A DNA stretch of 38,525 bases from Prevotella sp. (GTDB taxonomy: Bacteria > Bacteroidota > Bacteroidia > Bacteroidales > Bacteroidaceae), in the NCBI GenBank assembly GCA_016901395.1, contig JAEAMQ010000086.1:1-38525 (forward strand), written 5' to 3'. Made by a program: the position numbers and the translations under genes. Shown one piece after another: positions 1-9,575 of this stretch. The notes under the pieces were generated by a model that did no database searches, was not told the DNA's origin, and saw nothing but the letters and a program-made list of their open reading frames with translations. Within the stretch, counting starts at the first letter, position 1; each line of letters begins with the position of its first letter.

Positions 1-16
1 CCCGAAGGGAGGGGAG
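1..16. repeat. Right half of a CCCCTCC/GGAGGGG palindromic repeat, cut by the window edge
   Basis: The first 16 bases read like the loop and 3' arm of the C-rich/G-rich palindrome seen complete at 229-249 and inside mnmA at 37812-37828. The 5' arm lies outside the window, so this is partial. Confidence 0.45.
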
Positions 17-43
17 TAAAAGCGGGATAAACAAATGGTAAAG

Positions 44-74
44 CCTCGCCTTTGCAGATGTTGCAAGGGCGAGG
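44..74. terminator. Strong hairpin, possible bidirectional terminator
   Basis: CCTCGCC (44-50) pairs with GGCGAGG (68-74), and the inner TTGCA (52-56) pairs with TGCAA (62-66). A short T run follows on the + strand. It may end a gene lying to the left of the window or the leftward epimerase transcript. The rest of 75-285 holds no gene that I can see. Confidence 0.5.
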
Positions 75-228
75 TTTGGTGTTTATGGGAGACCCAATGG
101 ATATTTTATTCCTTAGGATTTGGATAGGTACGACTTGTCGAGGTTGTGTTCTGTGAAAACGAACACATTGTTTTGCCCACCTGATATATCCTCTTAATAC
201 CTCCCGTTTGTTTATCTTGGTAATCACT

Positions 229-249
229 CCCCTCCCTTTGGGGGAGGGG
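229..249. repeat. Palindromic C/G-rich intergenic repeat
   Basis: CCCCTCCC (229-236), loop TTTG, and a GGGAGGGG arm (242-249), followed by another G-rich stretch. It is the same family as bases 1-16 and the copy inside mnmA. It lies just downstream of the leftward epimerase gene and could also help end its transcript. Confidence 0.6.
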
Positions 250-285
250 TAAGGGGGAGAGGCTGTTGAGGTTTGGGAGAGGCCG

Positions 286-1155
286 CTATTCAATTGTAAT
301 TGTATACTCACTCATAAAGCTTGCACCAGGCAAGAGTTGGTTCATGAGATACTTGTCGCGGAAGTCGCCATCGTAGTGTGCCCAGTCGTGAATGCCATAC
401 CAAGGCTCTATGCAAACGAAGGGTGCCTCTTTGCCATAAGGACTCCAGATGCCCACAGCGGGTGTCTTGAAATCAAGAGTTACCTCGGCGTCGCCATTGG
501 GATTGAGGAGTTCCACGCGCTTGATCTGGCTGTGGTCGAATATCATGGCATCGTCCTTGAAGCTGTCCTGGGTGAATGCCCATACGCCATCCTCGGTCTC
601 CACCGGCTCATGACGACCTTTGTCGATACAGCCGCCGACGTTGCCAAAGAGCCTGATGGGTTCGGCATTGTCGAAGCGAAGCCGTCCCTTCAGGGGCTCG
701 CCGGGCAGCAGTCCGGGCACATTGAATGCCGGATGACCGCCAATCTGGAAGAAGATGGGCTTGTCGTCGGTGTTCTCCACATGCCACACCACATGAATCT
801 TGTTGTCGCGCAGCTTATAGCTCACGCTCAGATTGAAGTGGAAAGGATAGTCTTTCATCGTCTCGGGAGAGTCGTGGAGTGCGAAAATCACCTGATTATC
901 ACCTTTGGCAATGAGCTTGAAGTCGGTGTCGCGGGCAAATCCATGCCGTCCCAGACGATACTCCTTGCCGTTCAACCGGTAGGTATCTTCCCACAGTCCA
1001 CACACGATGGGGAAGAGGAGCGGGGAGTGACGATTCCAGAATTCGGGGTCGGCCTGCCACAGATATTCCTTTCCATCGGCATCCTTAATGCTTTGCAGTT
1101 CTGCTCCGAGCGGTGAAATCTCCACCGTGAGCTTCTCGTTTTTGATTTGTTCCAT
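286..1155 (-). CDS. Aldose 1-epimerase family protein (LacX-like)
   Basis: Predicted 289-residue cytoplasmic protein of the galactose mutarotase-like fold; no signal peptide. N-terminal residues 1-40 carry the family pattern of a short beta strand, GAEL and then a YLWQ segment. The central HPAF (His in IGGHPAFNVP, around residues 138-147) and the late EPW motif (CIEPWYG) match residues that bind or act on the sugar in this family. Length fits the LacX-type subgroup. The family interconverts alpha and beta anomers of hexoses or related sugars; the substrate cannot be read from sequence. A -7-like box (TATATTTG on the minus strand, 1184-1191) lies just upstream. The nearest same-strand gene is the small membrane ORF ending at 1247. 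Family call is solid, specificity unknown. Confidence 0.85.
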   Translation of the reverse strand: MEQIKNEKLTVEISPLGAELQSIKDADGKEYLWQADPEFWNRHSPLLFPIVCGLWEDTYRLNGKEYRLGRHGFARDTDFKLIAKGDNQVIFALHDSPETMKDYPFHFNLSVSYKLRDNKIHVVWHVENTDDKPIFFQIGGHPAFNVPGLLPGEPLKGRLRFDNAEPIRLFGNVGGCIDKGRHEPVETEDGVWAFTQDSFKDDAMIFDHSQIKRVELLNPNGDAEVTLDFKTPAVGIWSPYGKEAPFVCIEPWYGIHDWAHYDGDFRDKYLMNQLLPGASFMSEYTITIE

Positions 1156-1183
1156 GTTCTTTTAAGGTTTGAAATTCAAAGTG

Positions 1184-1191
1184 CAAATATA
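1184..1191 (-). promoter_or_regulatory. Bacteroidetes -7 box for the epimerase gene
   Basis: The minus strand reads TATATTTG here, matching TAnnTTTG, about 30 nt before the ATG. I could not find a clear -33 element. Confidence 0.5.
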
Positions 1192-1246
1192 CTAAAAATA
1201 TGGTTCCCAGCAGGCCTTTAGGGCAGAAAATTCTACGCCTCACCAC

Positions 1247-1444
1247 TTATTCTTCTCCCCGCCCGCCTGCTTTGTGGATGAGAATAGAGAAAAAGAAGAT
1301 GACTCCCAACAGGAATACGGTCATCACTACGGGGAAGATGAGGGCCAGTTTCCCGTCTTCTCCTATCATCCCGAGGAAGATACTGGGGCTTAGCAGGGCT
1401 GTGCACACCCCTAAGACCCGTAGCAATCGGCAGGCGAGCCCCAT
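1247..1444 (-). CDS. Small hypothetical membrane protein, 65 aa
   Basis: I do not recognise a family. The product is short, with a hydrophobic N-terminal stretch (around residues 9-25) and a second long hydrophobic run (around 33-55), and ends in a charged tail (HKAGGRGEE), as expected for a two-helix inner-membrane protein. GGAG lies 4 nt before the ATG. Directly upstream and in the same frame is a 12-codon ORF (ATG at 1483) that ends in TAA immediately before this ATG. Either this is a longer gene with an internal stop, or a leader peptide precedes it. It lies in tandem with the epimerase and divergent from the exporter at 1654. Confidence 0.45.
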   Translation of the reverse strand: MGLACRLLRVLGVCTALLSPSIFLGMIGEDGKLALIFPVVMTVFLLGVIFFFSILIHKAGGRGEE

Positions 1445-1583
1445 TTACTCCATGTCCGTCGAGTCTACTTTCTTCCCCCACATGGAATAAATTCTGAGCC
1501 AGAATAAGGCCCAGCGAACCTCTTGCATGCATATTTTTTAGCAAAAAATTTGCTCTCATTGCTGTTGCCCCATGCTTTATTTG

Positions 1584-1591
1584 TAACTTTG
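1584..1591 (+). promoter_or_regulatory. -7 box upstream of the ThrE-type exporter
   Basis: TAACTTTG matches TAnnTTTG; a weak TTG at 1559-1561 lies 22 nt upstream as a possible -33 element. The 5' leader to the ATG at 1654 would be about 55 nt. Confidence 0.55.
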
Positions 1592-1653
1592 CATCGCAAT
1601 TAGACTGATGCAAGATTACAAGGTAATAAGATTCGATACAATTATTTTCAGCA

Positions 1654-3054
1654 ATGACAGAACAACAGAGTACTACGGAGCAAATCCTGAGACGCAAACT
1701 CGACTTACTGGTCCGTACCGGCTGCCTGCTCATGGAGAGTATGGCCGACACGTCGCGCATCATGCGCAACATGCAGCGGGTGGAGGCTTTCCTTGGCCTT
1801 CCCGAGAAAAACGTGCACATCTACGTCAACTTCAACATCCTTATGGTGAACCTCAGCGATGAGGAACACTCTTTCTCCAAGTTCCAACAGGTGGAGAAAC
1901 ACAGCGTCAATCTCGATGCCATCTCTGCCGTAAGCAAGTTGTCATGGAAAGCCATCCAAGACGACTATTCGCTCGAACAGTATGAGGAGGAGCTTGAGGC
2001 CATCGCCCGCCGGCCCCGCAACTACACCGAGTGGCAGGTGGCCATCGGTGCCGGTTTTGCCTGCGGCGGCTTCTGCATCCAGTTTGGTTGCGACTGGCCC
2101 GCGTTCTTCTATGCGTCGCTGGCCGCCATCCTCGCGTTCCGTTTCCGCATGTATCTCAACTCCAAGGGCAGCAACGGCTACATGAATATCGGTGTGTCGG
2201 CCTTCGTCGCCACCATTCTCGCCTGGCTCATGGGACTCCTCTCCGCCAACCCCTCCATCGCCGCCGCCCTGCCACAGTTCATGCATTCTGACACCCCTTG
2301 GCATCCGCTGTTGGCCTGTGCGCTGTTTATCGTGCCCGGCGTGCCCCTCATCAACTTCGTCTCCGACATGCTCTGCGGACACATCGAGGTGGGACTGGTC
2401 CGCGCGTTGAACGTCCTTCTGATGATTGTCGCCATGTCGTTTGGTATCGCTGTGGCCATATTCTTCTGTGGAATCGACAACTTTGTCAAGGACCTCAGCC
2501 TCACACCCCACCACAGCTACTTTGTGTTTGCCATTGCCGCCGCCATCTCTGCGATGGGCTTCTCCATGATTTTCAACACTCCGCGCCGCATGCTTTGGGT
2601 GGTGGCCATTGGGGGCATCATCGCCGTGTGCACCCGCAATTTCGTCAATCTCGGCCCGAGCAACGACAACATCGGCCTCGACATGGGCCTTCGTGTGGGT
2701 TCGTTTGTGGGTTCGGCGGTTATCTCCATCATCGCCACGCGTGCCATGCACTGGTTCCACACGCCCCATCAGTGTCTCGCCATCCCCAGTGTTATCCCGA
2801 TGATTCCGGGTGTGCTGATGTACCGTGCGCTCTTTGCGTTCATCGAGATGCACGGTGTTGTGGGAGAGGTCACGGTCGCCATGTACAACGCCATCAATGC
2901 CTCGCTCGTCATCCTGTTTATCTCTCTCGGTGTGGCCATCCCCAATATCTTTGTGCGCCGAATGGTAACGCCGAAGCGCAAGAAGAAACTTCTCGACATG
3001 GTGACAGAGCGTCGCCGTCTCCACGGAGAAATGGTCGACCTGTCGAAGATTTAG
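1654..3054 (+). CDS. Threonine/serine exporter family protein (ThrE type)
   Basis: Predicted 466-residue inner-membrane protein with the two-part ThrE architecture. The N-terminal soluble segment (about 1-125) has the family opening of a long helix plus SMADTSRIMRNM and a strand-rich part (VHIYVNFNILMVNL). A first block of helices runs about 125-275 (GAGFACGGFCIQFG, FVPG-like IVPGVPLINFVSD). A second block at about 285-445 repeats the fold with SVIPMIPGVLMYRALF. Both PG-containing motifs are typical of the fused DUF1212/DUF3815 exporter. Family members export threonine, serine and related small molecules using the proton gradient. It stands alone between two intergenic regions, so its substrate is not clarified by context. 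Confidence 0.87.
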   Translation: MTEQQSTTEQILRRKLDLLVRTGCLLMESMADTSRIMRNMQRVEAFLGLPEKNVHIYVNFNILMVNLSDEEHSFSKFQQVEKHSVNLDAISAVSKLSWKAIQDDYSLEQYEEELEAIARRPRNYTEWQVAIGAGFACGGFCIQFGCDWPAFFYASLAAILAFRFRMYLNSKGSNGYMNIGVSAFVATILAWLMGLLSANPSIAAALPQFMHSDTPWHPLLACALFIVPGVPLINFVSDMLCGHIEVGLVRALNVLLMIVAMSFGIAVAIFFCGIDNFVKDLSLTPHHSYFVFAIAAAISAMGFSMIFNTPRRMLWVVAIGGIIAVCTRNFVNLGPSNDNIGLDMGLRVGSFVGSAVISIIATRAMHWFHTPHQCLAIPSVIPMIPGVLMYRALFAFIEMHGVVGEVTVAMYNAINASLVILFISLGVAIPNIFVRRMVTPKRKKKLLDMVTERRRLHGEMVDLSKI

Positions 3055-3188
3055 TTTTCACGGTTTTTCCGATGGGTTTCCCTGGGTCGCCAGGGTGACT
3101 ATGAGACAAACTGAAATTCTTTTCGTCTGATGATTCCACGGGAATTGTCGGACGATTTTTATTAGAACAATAGGACTGAATGTGGTTG

Positions 3189-3395
3189 TTTGTCCACAAA
3201 AGACACAGAAATCCCAAAATTTCTTCTTATTTGTTGTTTTCGAGCCATCGGAGATGGCCCAGTGGATAGATGCTGAAAAGCCTTTTGTGTGTTCTGTGTC
3301 TTTTGTGGACAAATAACCTTTTTCATCCACGAAAGACCCAGAAGTCACAAAATTTTCTTCTTCCTTTTTTTGTTTTCGGGCCATCTCCGATGGCC
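3189..3395. repeat. Compound intergenic repeat with 22-bp inverted repeats and hairpins
   Basis: A perfect 22-bp inverted repeat pairs 3189-3210 with 3292-3313. Small hairpins with arms GCCATC/GATGGC lie at 3244-3258 and, inverted, at 3379-3395. A diverged direct copy of the segment starting at 3193 begins again at 3326 (133-bp offset). No gene is visible from 3055 to 4186. Confidence 0.7.
3244..3356. repeat. 113-bp direct repeat, copy 1
   Basis: Matches 3684-3796 with only three mismatches, all between 3263 and 3267. The offset is exactly 440 bp. Confidence 0.85.
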
Positions 3396-3683
3396 AAATT
3401 CACAGACAAATGCTTATTACGATGGTTCGCCGGATGAACCAAATAGGATGTTTTTGTTTTCTGCCTTGTTAGATTAAATCAGATGACCAGTTGTTCATGA
3501 TTATTGGTTGTCCACAAATGTGGTGTCTTCTGAGTGTTTAGGGGATGATAATAAGTATGAGTCCACAAAAATCACAAAATCCACAAATCGAATCAACGAA
3601 ATACGCACAGGCCCAAAGGCCATCAAGATATTCTTTTCAATCCATCGGGCAATCTATGGCATAAGCATCTGTCTGTGTACTTG

Positions 3684-3796
3684 GCCATCGGAGATGGCCC
3701 AGAGGCAAGATGCTGAAAAGCCTTTTGTGTGTTCTGTGTCTTTTGTGGACAAATAACCTTTTTCATCCACGAAAGACCCAGAAGTCACAAAATTTT
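3684..3796. repeat. 113-bp direct repeat, copy 2
   Basis: Second copy of the 3244-3356 unit, including the GCCATC/GATGGC hairpin at its left edge and one half of the 22-bp inverted repeat at 3732-3753. Confidence 0.85.
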
Positions 3797-3871
3797 ATTC
3801 TGTTGAAAAAACTTGAAGACCTCAATTTTTCTGGCCCAAAATTCTAATTTTGCTATCACTCGGACGAAAAT

Positions 3872-4040
3872 CTGGCAAAAAATGGCCGTTTTGGAAATGA
3901 CTGATAATCAATAAGTTGTAATTATTTGACAAAAACAACTTTGCGATTAGGTACTAATCGTGAGACGATTCGATACTAATCGCAAGACGATTAAGCCGTA
4001 ATCGTGGTGCGATTACGGCCCAATAAGTTGTGATTTTGGC
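3872..4040. repeat. Intergenic repeat family with 22-bp palindromic units, copy 1
   Basis: A roughly 70-bp conserved head (with TTTGACAAAAA near its end) is followed by palindromic units starting at 3943, 3965, 3987 and 4009, exactly 22 bp apart. Each unit reads like (G/A)CGATTA then TAATCG. The same head and period occur at 13757-13900, and a partial copy lies at 36599-36666. Confidence 0.7.
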
Positions 4041-4186
4041 CTAAAAAAGGGAGAAAAACGAGTTTTTTCAAGTGAAAATCGTGTTTTTCTCATCATGCGA
4101 ACCCATTATTTCGTCCTTTTCCAACGGTATCGTCGCTCGTTAGTTGCTGCTTTCGTCACTTAAAAATGATGAACTATCTTGACAAT

Positions 4187-4789
4187 CTATAGCTCTTCGG
4201 TCGCCTGCTGCAGAGCCTTGAGATACTCCTTGAAGGCCTCGGTGCCCGCCTTCTTCCACACCTCTCCCAACAGTGCCGCACCGCCGAAACCATAGTTTTT
4301 CACCGTGGGCAGCAGGTCGAGTGTCACACCCCCGAGGGCCATCACCTGGGGACCGATGATACCTTGCTCCTGTGCGTGCAGGAGTTCTGCCTCGCTGAAG
4401 GCCGCGTGGTAGCCCTGTTTGGAGATGCTGTCGAATATCGGACTGAGAAAAGCGTAGTCCACCGCCGCCGCCCGCTCGCGCAGTTCGTCGATGGAGTGGG
4501 TGGAGCACGACACGCTGCCGCGGTGTCCTGCCGGTGCCACGGGGTTGCGGCGGTTGAGGTGAACGCCCTTCAGGCCGTAGCGTTGTGCCAGACCGAAATG
4601 GTCGTGAAGCACAAGGCGGTGGTGCCATTCCTGCGGGACGGCCTCGATGAGCCGCCCCATTTCCTCGGCTGTGGAGTCGGGTTTGCGTAGGTGTACGGCC
4701 CATGCGCCGTGACGGAGCAGTGCCACGATGGCGTCGGCCTCGTGGGGGAGAAACTGTGGGGAAGTAATGATGATGAGTCTCATGAGCAT
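4187..4789 (-). CDS. Thiamine phosphate synthase / TenI family protein
   Basis: Predicted 200-residue TIM-barrel protein of the ThiE/TenI family. I start it at the ATG at 4789 (MLMRLIIITS), because the longer reading adds about 44 proline-rich residues with no family likeness. Visible landmarks are a basic strand end (VHLRKPDST), a second strand with HDHFGLAQRYGLKGVHLNRR, SCSTHS (the G/C-x-S-x-H phosphate-binding turn), SPIFDSISKQGY and VMALGGV. These resemble TenI thiazole tautomerase as much as ThiE. The thiamine operon on the opposite strand has its own clearer ThiE, so this paralogue more likely has the TenI role or handles a salvage substrate. No riboswitch is visible in front of it. Confidence 0.7.
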   Translation of the reverse strand: MLMRLIIITSPQFLPHEADAIVALLRHGAWAVHLRKPDSTAEEMGRLIEAVPQEWHHRLVLHDHFGLAQRYGLKGVHLNRRNPVAPAGHRGSVSCSTHSIDELRERAAAVDYAFLSPIFDSISKQGYHAAFSEAELLHAQEQGIIGPQVMALGGVTLDLLPTVKNYGFGGAALLGEVWKKAGTEAFKEYLKALQQATEEL

Positions 4790-4989
4790 TTGTTTATTGG
4801 TGATGTCGGGGAGTGGGGTGGGAGGCAACGTAGGGGAGAGGACGGTTTTCACGCACGGTTGGGAGGGGTCCTCGCAAAATTGGTTGGTGATTTCACGTGC
4901 GATTGGATGGGTATCACGCACGATTGAATGATTATTTCACGCAGAGTACACCGAGCCGCAGAGTCTCCGCATGGCGTTTGCACAGTAGG

Positions 4990-5187
4990 GACATGCCCCG
5001 TGCATGTCCGCACTGCCGGATGGCCAGATGGTCGTTTGTCAATGGGCATATAGGCATCCCATACATTTCTCGCCCAGCAGTCTCTGCGTCTCCGTGCCCT
5101 CTGCGTGAGGAATACAGCCTGCCTGCATGATGATGAGGATTCCTCGGATTCTCCCTTTCGGCGCAGCGGACATGCACGGGGCATGCC
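4990..5187. repeat. Intergenic inverted repeat pair flanking simple repeats
   Basis: The 22 bases at 4990-5011 and 5166-5187 are inverted copies matching at 21 of 22 positions. Between and beside them lie 'CACGCAGAG / CTCTGCGTC'-like fragments (4938-4970, 5080-5110), a common intergenic filler in bacteria. No gene is supported between 4790 and 5602. Confidence 0.6.
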
Positions 5188-5373
5188 TCTACTAGTGCAT
5201 TCCCATTGCGTAGCCTCCCATGACTCTTAGACTCTGTGTGAGAAAAAACGCCACCCGTGTGAGAGAAAATCAACATCCGTGTGAGAGAACCCCGTTACCC
5301 GTGTGCGCTCCCCCTTGGACTCGTCCTCCACTCCGTGCCCTCACACACAAAGGTAAACATTTCTCCCAAAATA

Positions 5374-5405
5374 TTTCGCTGTTTGAAAGAAAAACGATAA
5401 CTTTG
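5374..5405 (+). promoter_or_regulatory. Promoter of the thiamine operon
   Basis: -7 box TAACTTTG at 5398-5405; a TTTC at 5374-5377 lies 20 nt upstream in the -33 position. Transcription would start near 5412, just before the riboswitch. Confidence 0.55.
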
Positions 5406-5429
5406 CCAACGATAAACTTCGGAAAGGAT

Positions 5430-5515
5430 CCGAGAGAGGGGTGCCACACCCGTTTGGGTGGGCTGAGATGATACCCGTATGACCTGATGCAGATAATGCT
5501 GCCGTAGGAATTGCG
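5430..5515 (+). ncRNA. TPP riboswitch (THI box)
   Basis: The conserved aptamer elements occur in order: GAGGGGTGCC, GGCTGAGATGATACCC, GACCTGATGCAGATAATGC and a closing GCCGTAGGAATTGCG. It binds thiamine pyrophosphate and shuts off the thiamine operon behind it. The terminator hairpin at 5542-5583 is the likely expression platform, so control is by premature transcription termination. Confidence 0.95.
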
Positions 5516-5541
5516 AATATGTCGCGTTTATCGTGGAAGAG

Positions 5542-5583
5542 CCTCTCTTAAATGTGTACCATTTAGGAGAGGTTTTTGTTTTT
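5542..5583 (+). terminator. Riboswitch-controlled intrinsic terminator
   Basis: CCTCTCTTAAAT (5542-5553) pairs with ATTTAGGAGAGG (5561-5572) with one wobble, followed by a T-rich run at 5573-5583. It ends 20 nt before the chosen thiE start. Confidence 0.85.
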
Positions 5584-5602
5584 CAGCCAGCCCCCATTTA
5601 AT

Positions 5603-7829
<2,227 letters not shown>

Positions 7830-7830
7830 A

Positions 7831-8607
7831 ATGATCGAGACACAAGTTTCAAAGGGTATTATCAGTACCTATTTTGACAAGTTAGAAAAGAACCTTAACC
7901 TTGACGTAGCCATCGTAGGCGGCGGCCCGTCGGGTATTGTTGCTGCCTATTATCTGGCCAAAGCAGGATTGCGTGTGGCCCAGTTCGACCGCAAATTGTC
8001 GCCCGGCGGCGGCATGTGGGGCGGCGCCATGATGTTCAATCAGGTAGTTATCCAGGAAGAAGCAATGGATATCATCCGCGAGTTTGGCATCAATTACCAG
8101 CCCTATGAGGACGGACTCTACACCATAGACTCCGTGGAAAGCACCGCCGGTCTGCTCTATCATGCCGTGCATGCGGGTGCCACCGTGTTCAATTGCTACT
8201 CGGTGGAGGACGTGGTTTATAAGTCCGACCGCGTGAGTGGAGTCGTGGTCAACTGGACGCCGGTGCTCCGTGAGGGCATGCATGTGGACCCCTTGAACAT
8301 CATGGCGCGCTGTGTCATCGACGGAACAGGCCACGACAGTGAGGTGTGCAAGACCGTGGCGCGCAAGAATGGTGCCCGACTCAACACGTCGACCGGTGCC
8401 GTTGTGGGTGAGCGCTCACTCGATGTGATGGAAGGCGAGCGTCAGGTCGTCGAAGGAACGAAGGAGATTTATCCCGGCCTTTGGGTCTGCGGTATGGCTT
8501 CAAGCGCCGTGGGTGGCACGCCTCGCATGGGACCTATCTTCGGCGGAATGCTGTTGTCGGGCAAGAAAGTGGCCGACCTCATCATCGCAGAACTGCAGAA
8601 AGCATGA
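7831..8607 (+). CDS. thi4: Thi4-type thiamine thiazole synthase, His active-site form
   Basis: Makes the thiazole half of thiamine from NAD and glycine. The 258-residue product has the Rossmann start VGGGPSG (29-35), the SPGGGMWGGAMMF block (57-69) and the C-terminal GMASSAVGGTPRMGPIFGGM. In yeast the enzyme gives up its own sulfur from a Cys before a DP pair; here the equivalent place reads GMHVDPLN, with His151. That is the form known from methanogens, which uses free sulfide and turns over more than once. No thiS, thiG, thiH or thiF of the usual bacterial thiazole route is in the operon, so Thi4 appears to replace it. Overlaps thiD by ATGA. Confidence 0.92.
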   Translation: MIETQVSKGIISTYFDKLEKNLNLDVAIVGGGPSGIVAAYYLAKAGLRVAQFDRKLSPGGGMWGGAMMFNQVVIQEEAMDIIREFGINYQPYEDGLYTIDSVESTAGLLYHAVHAGATVFNCYSVEDVVYKSDRVSGVVVNWTPVLREGMHVDPLNIMARCVIDGTGHDSEVCKTVARKNGARLNTSTGAVVGERSLDVMEGERQVVEGTKEIYPGLWVCGMASSAVGGTPRMGPIFGGMLLSGKKVADLIIAELQKA

Positions 8608-9446
8608 CCCGACACTATGTGCCCGTGCTCACGATAGCCGGTTCTGACAGCAGTGGTGGGGCCGGTATCGAGGCCGATATCAAAACCATCTCGGCCCTCG
8701 GAGGCTATGCCGAGGCGGTCATTACGGCCGTTACGGCGCAGAACACCATTGGTGTGACGGCCATTTCTGCCGTTCCCGCCGAGGTGGTGGGGGCGCAGAT
8801 CGATGCCGTGATGGCCGATATCATGCCGCAATCGGTGAAGATTGGCATGACGGGAACGCCCGAAAGCACAGTGGCCATCGCTACGCATCTGAGGGCGTTT
8901 GAGGCCGTTCCGGTGGTGCTCGACCCCGTGATGGTGTCGACATCGGGCAGTCGTCTCACCGACGATGAGGCCGTGAGCCTGATGGTGGAGCATCTGGTGC
9001 CGATGGCTACGCTGCTCACGCCCAACGTGCCCGAGGCCGAACGGCTCGTGGGACATGGCGTGGAGACAGAGCCGGAACGCACCGAGGCTGCCCGCAAGAT
9101 GCTCTTGATGGGGTGTCGTGCGGTGCTCCTCAAGGGCGGACACGGGCCGGAAGGTGACACGATGACAGACCGACTCTACTGGTTTGACGACCGTGGCGCG
9201 TTGTGTCAGCGGTCGTTTGACCATCCCCGTGTGGCCACATCCAACACCCACGGCACCGGATGCACGCTGTCTTCGGCTATTGCCACCCATCTGGCGATGG
9301 GACTTCCGCTCGTCGAAGCGGTGGAGAAGGGTATTCATTATCTATGTCAAGCTCTGATTGCGGGGGCCGATATCCATGTCGGTAAAGGCCATGGGCCGGT
9401 AAATCACCTGTTTAATCCTATGCAAATGACTATTAAACCAGATTAA
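8604..9446 (+). CDS. thiD: Hydroxymethylpyrimidine/phosphomethylpyrimidine kinase
   Basis: Phosphorylates HMP and HMP phosphate in turn, giving the pyrimidine substrate of ThiE. The start is the ATG at 8604, overlapping the thi4 stop as ATGA; product 280 residues. Family features are AGSDSSGGAGIEADIKT near the N terminus, VKIGMTG, VLDPVMVSTSG, LLTPNVPEAE, LLKGGHG and the ribokinase-type NTHGTGCTLSSAIA that carries the catalytic base. It is the last gene of the operon; a hairpin terminator follows at 9492. A natural ThiD-ThiE fusion, common elsewhere, is not present here. Confidence 0.95.
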   Translation: MTRHYVPVLTIAGSDSSGGAGIEADIKTISALGGYAEAVITAVTAQNTIGVTAISAVPAEVVGAQIDAVMADIMPQSVKIGMTGTPESTVAIATHLRAFEAVPVVLDPVMVSTSGSRLTDDEAVSLMVEHLVPMATLLTPNVPEAERLVGHGVETEPERTEAARKMLLMGCRAVLLKGGHGPEGDTMTDRLYWFDDRGALCQRSFDHPRVATSNTHGTGCTLSSAIATHLAMGLPLVEAVEKGIHYLCQALIAGADIHVGKGHGPVNHLFNPMQMTIKPD

Positions 9447-9491
9447 CCTTCTATTATATATTTCAAAGCATTATTCTCTCTTACTTGGGTG

Positions 9492-9534
9492 GGGCATGAC
9501 CGATAAAAAGACGGTTATGCCCTACTTCTTTTGT
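9492..9534 (+). terminator. Terminator of the thiamine operon
   Basis: GGGCATGACCG (9492-9502) pairs with CGGTTATGCCC (9512-9522), one G-T wobble, with a pyrimidine-rich tail TACTTCTTTTGT. Confidence 0.75.
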
Positions 9535-9545
9535 CAGATTATTGT

Positions 9546-9553
9546 TATCTTTG
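9546..9553 (+). promoter_or_regulatory. -7 box of the GH89 gene
   Basis: TATCTTTG matches TAnnTTTG and lies 22 nt before the ATG at 9576. No well-placed -33 element was found. Confidence 0.55.
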
Positions 9554-9575
9554 CGACTATTAAACCATTTGACTT

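Noticed and set aside
1942..3024. 360-residue minus-strand reading frame
   Set aside because: Antisense to the ThrE-type exporter and extremely His/Asp/Arg-rich; a shadow frame.
4990..5187. Terminators at the 22-bp inverted pair
   Set aside because: The arms are about 150 bp apart and lack T runs; they fit an intergenic repeat better.
4849..5276. Several short reading frames on both strands upstream of the thiamine operon
   Set aside because: They run through inverted and simple intergenic repeats and have no start-site or family support.
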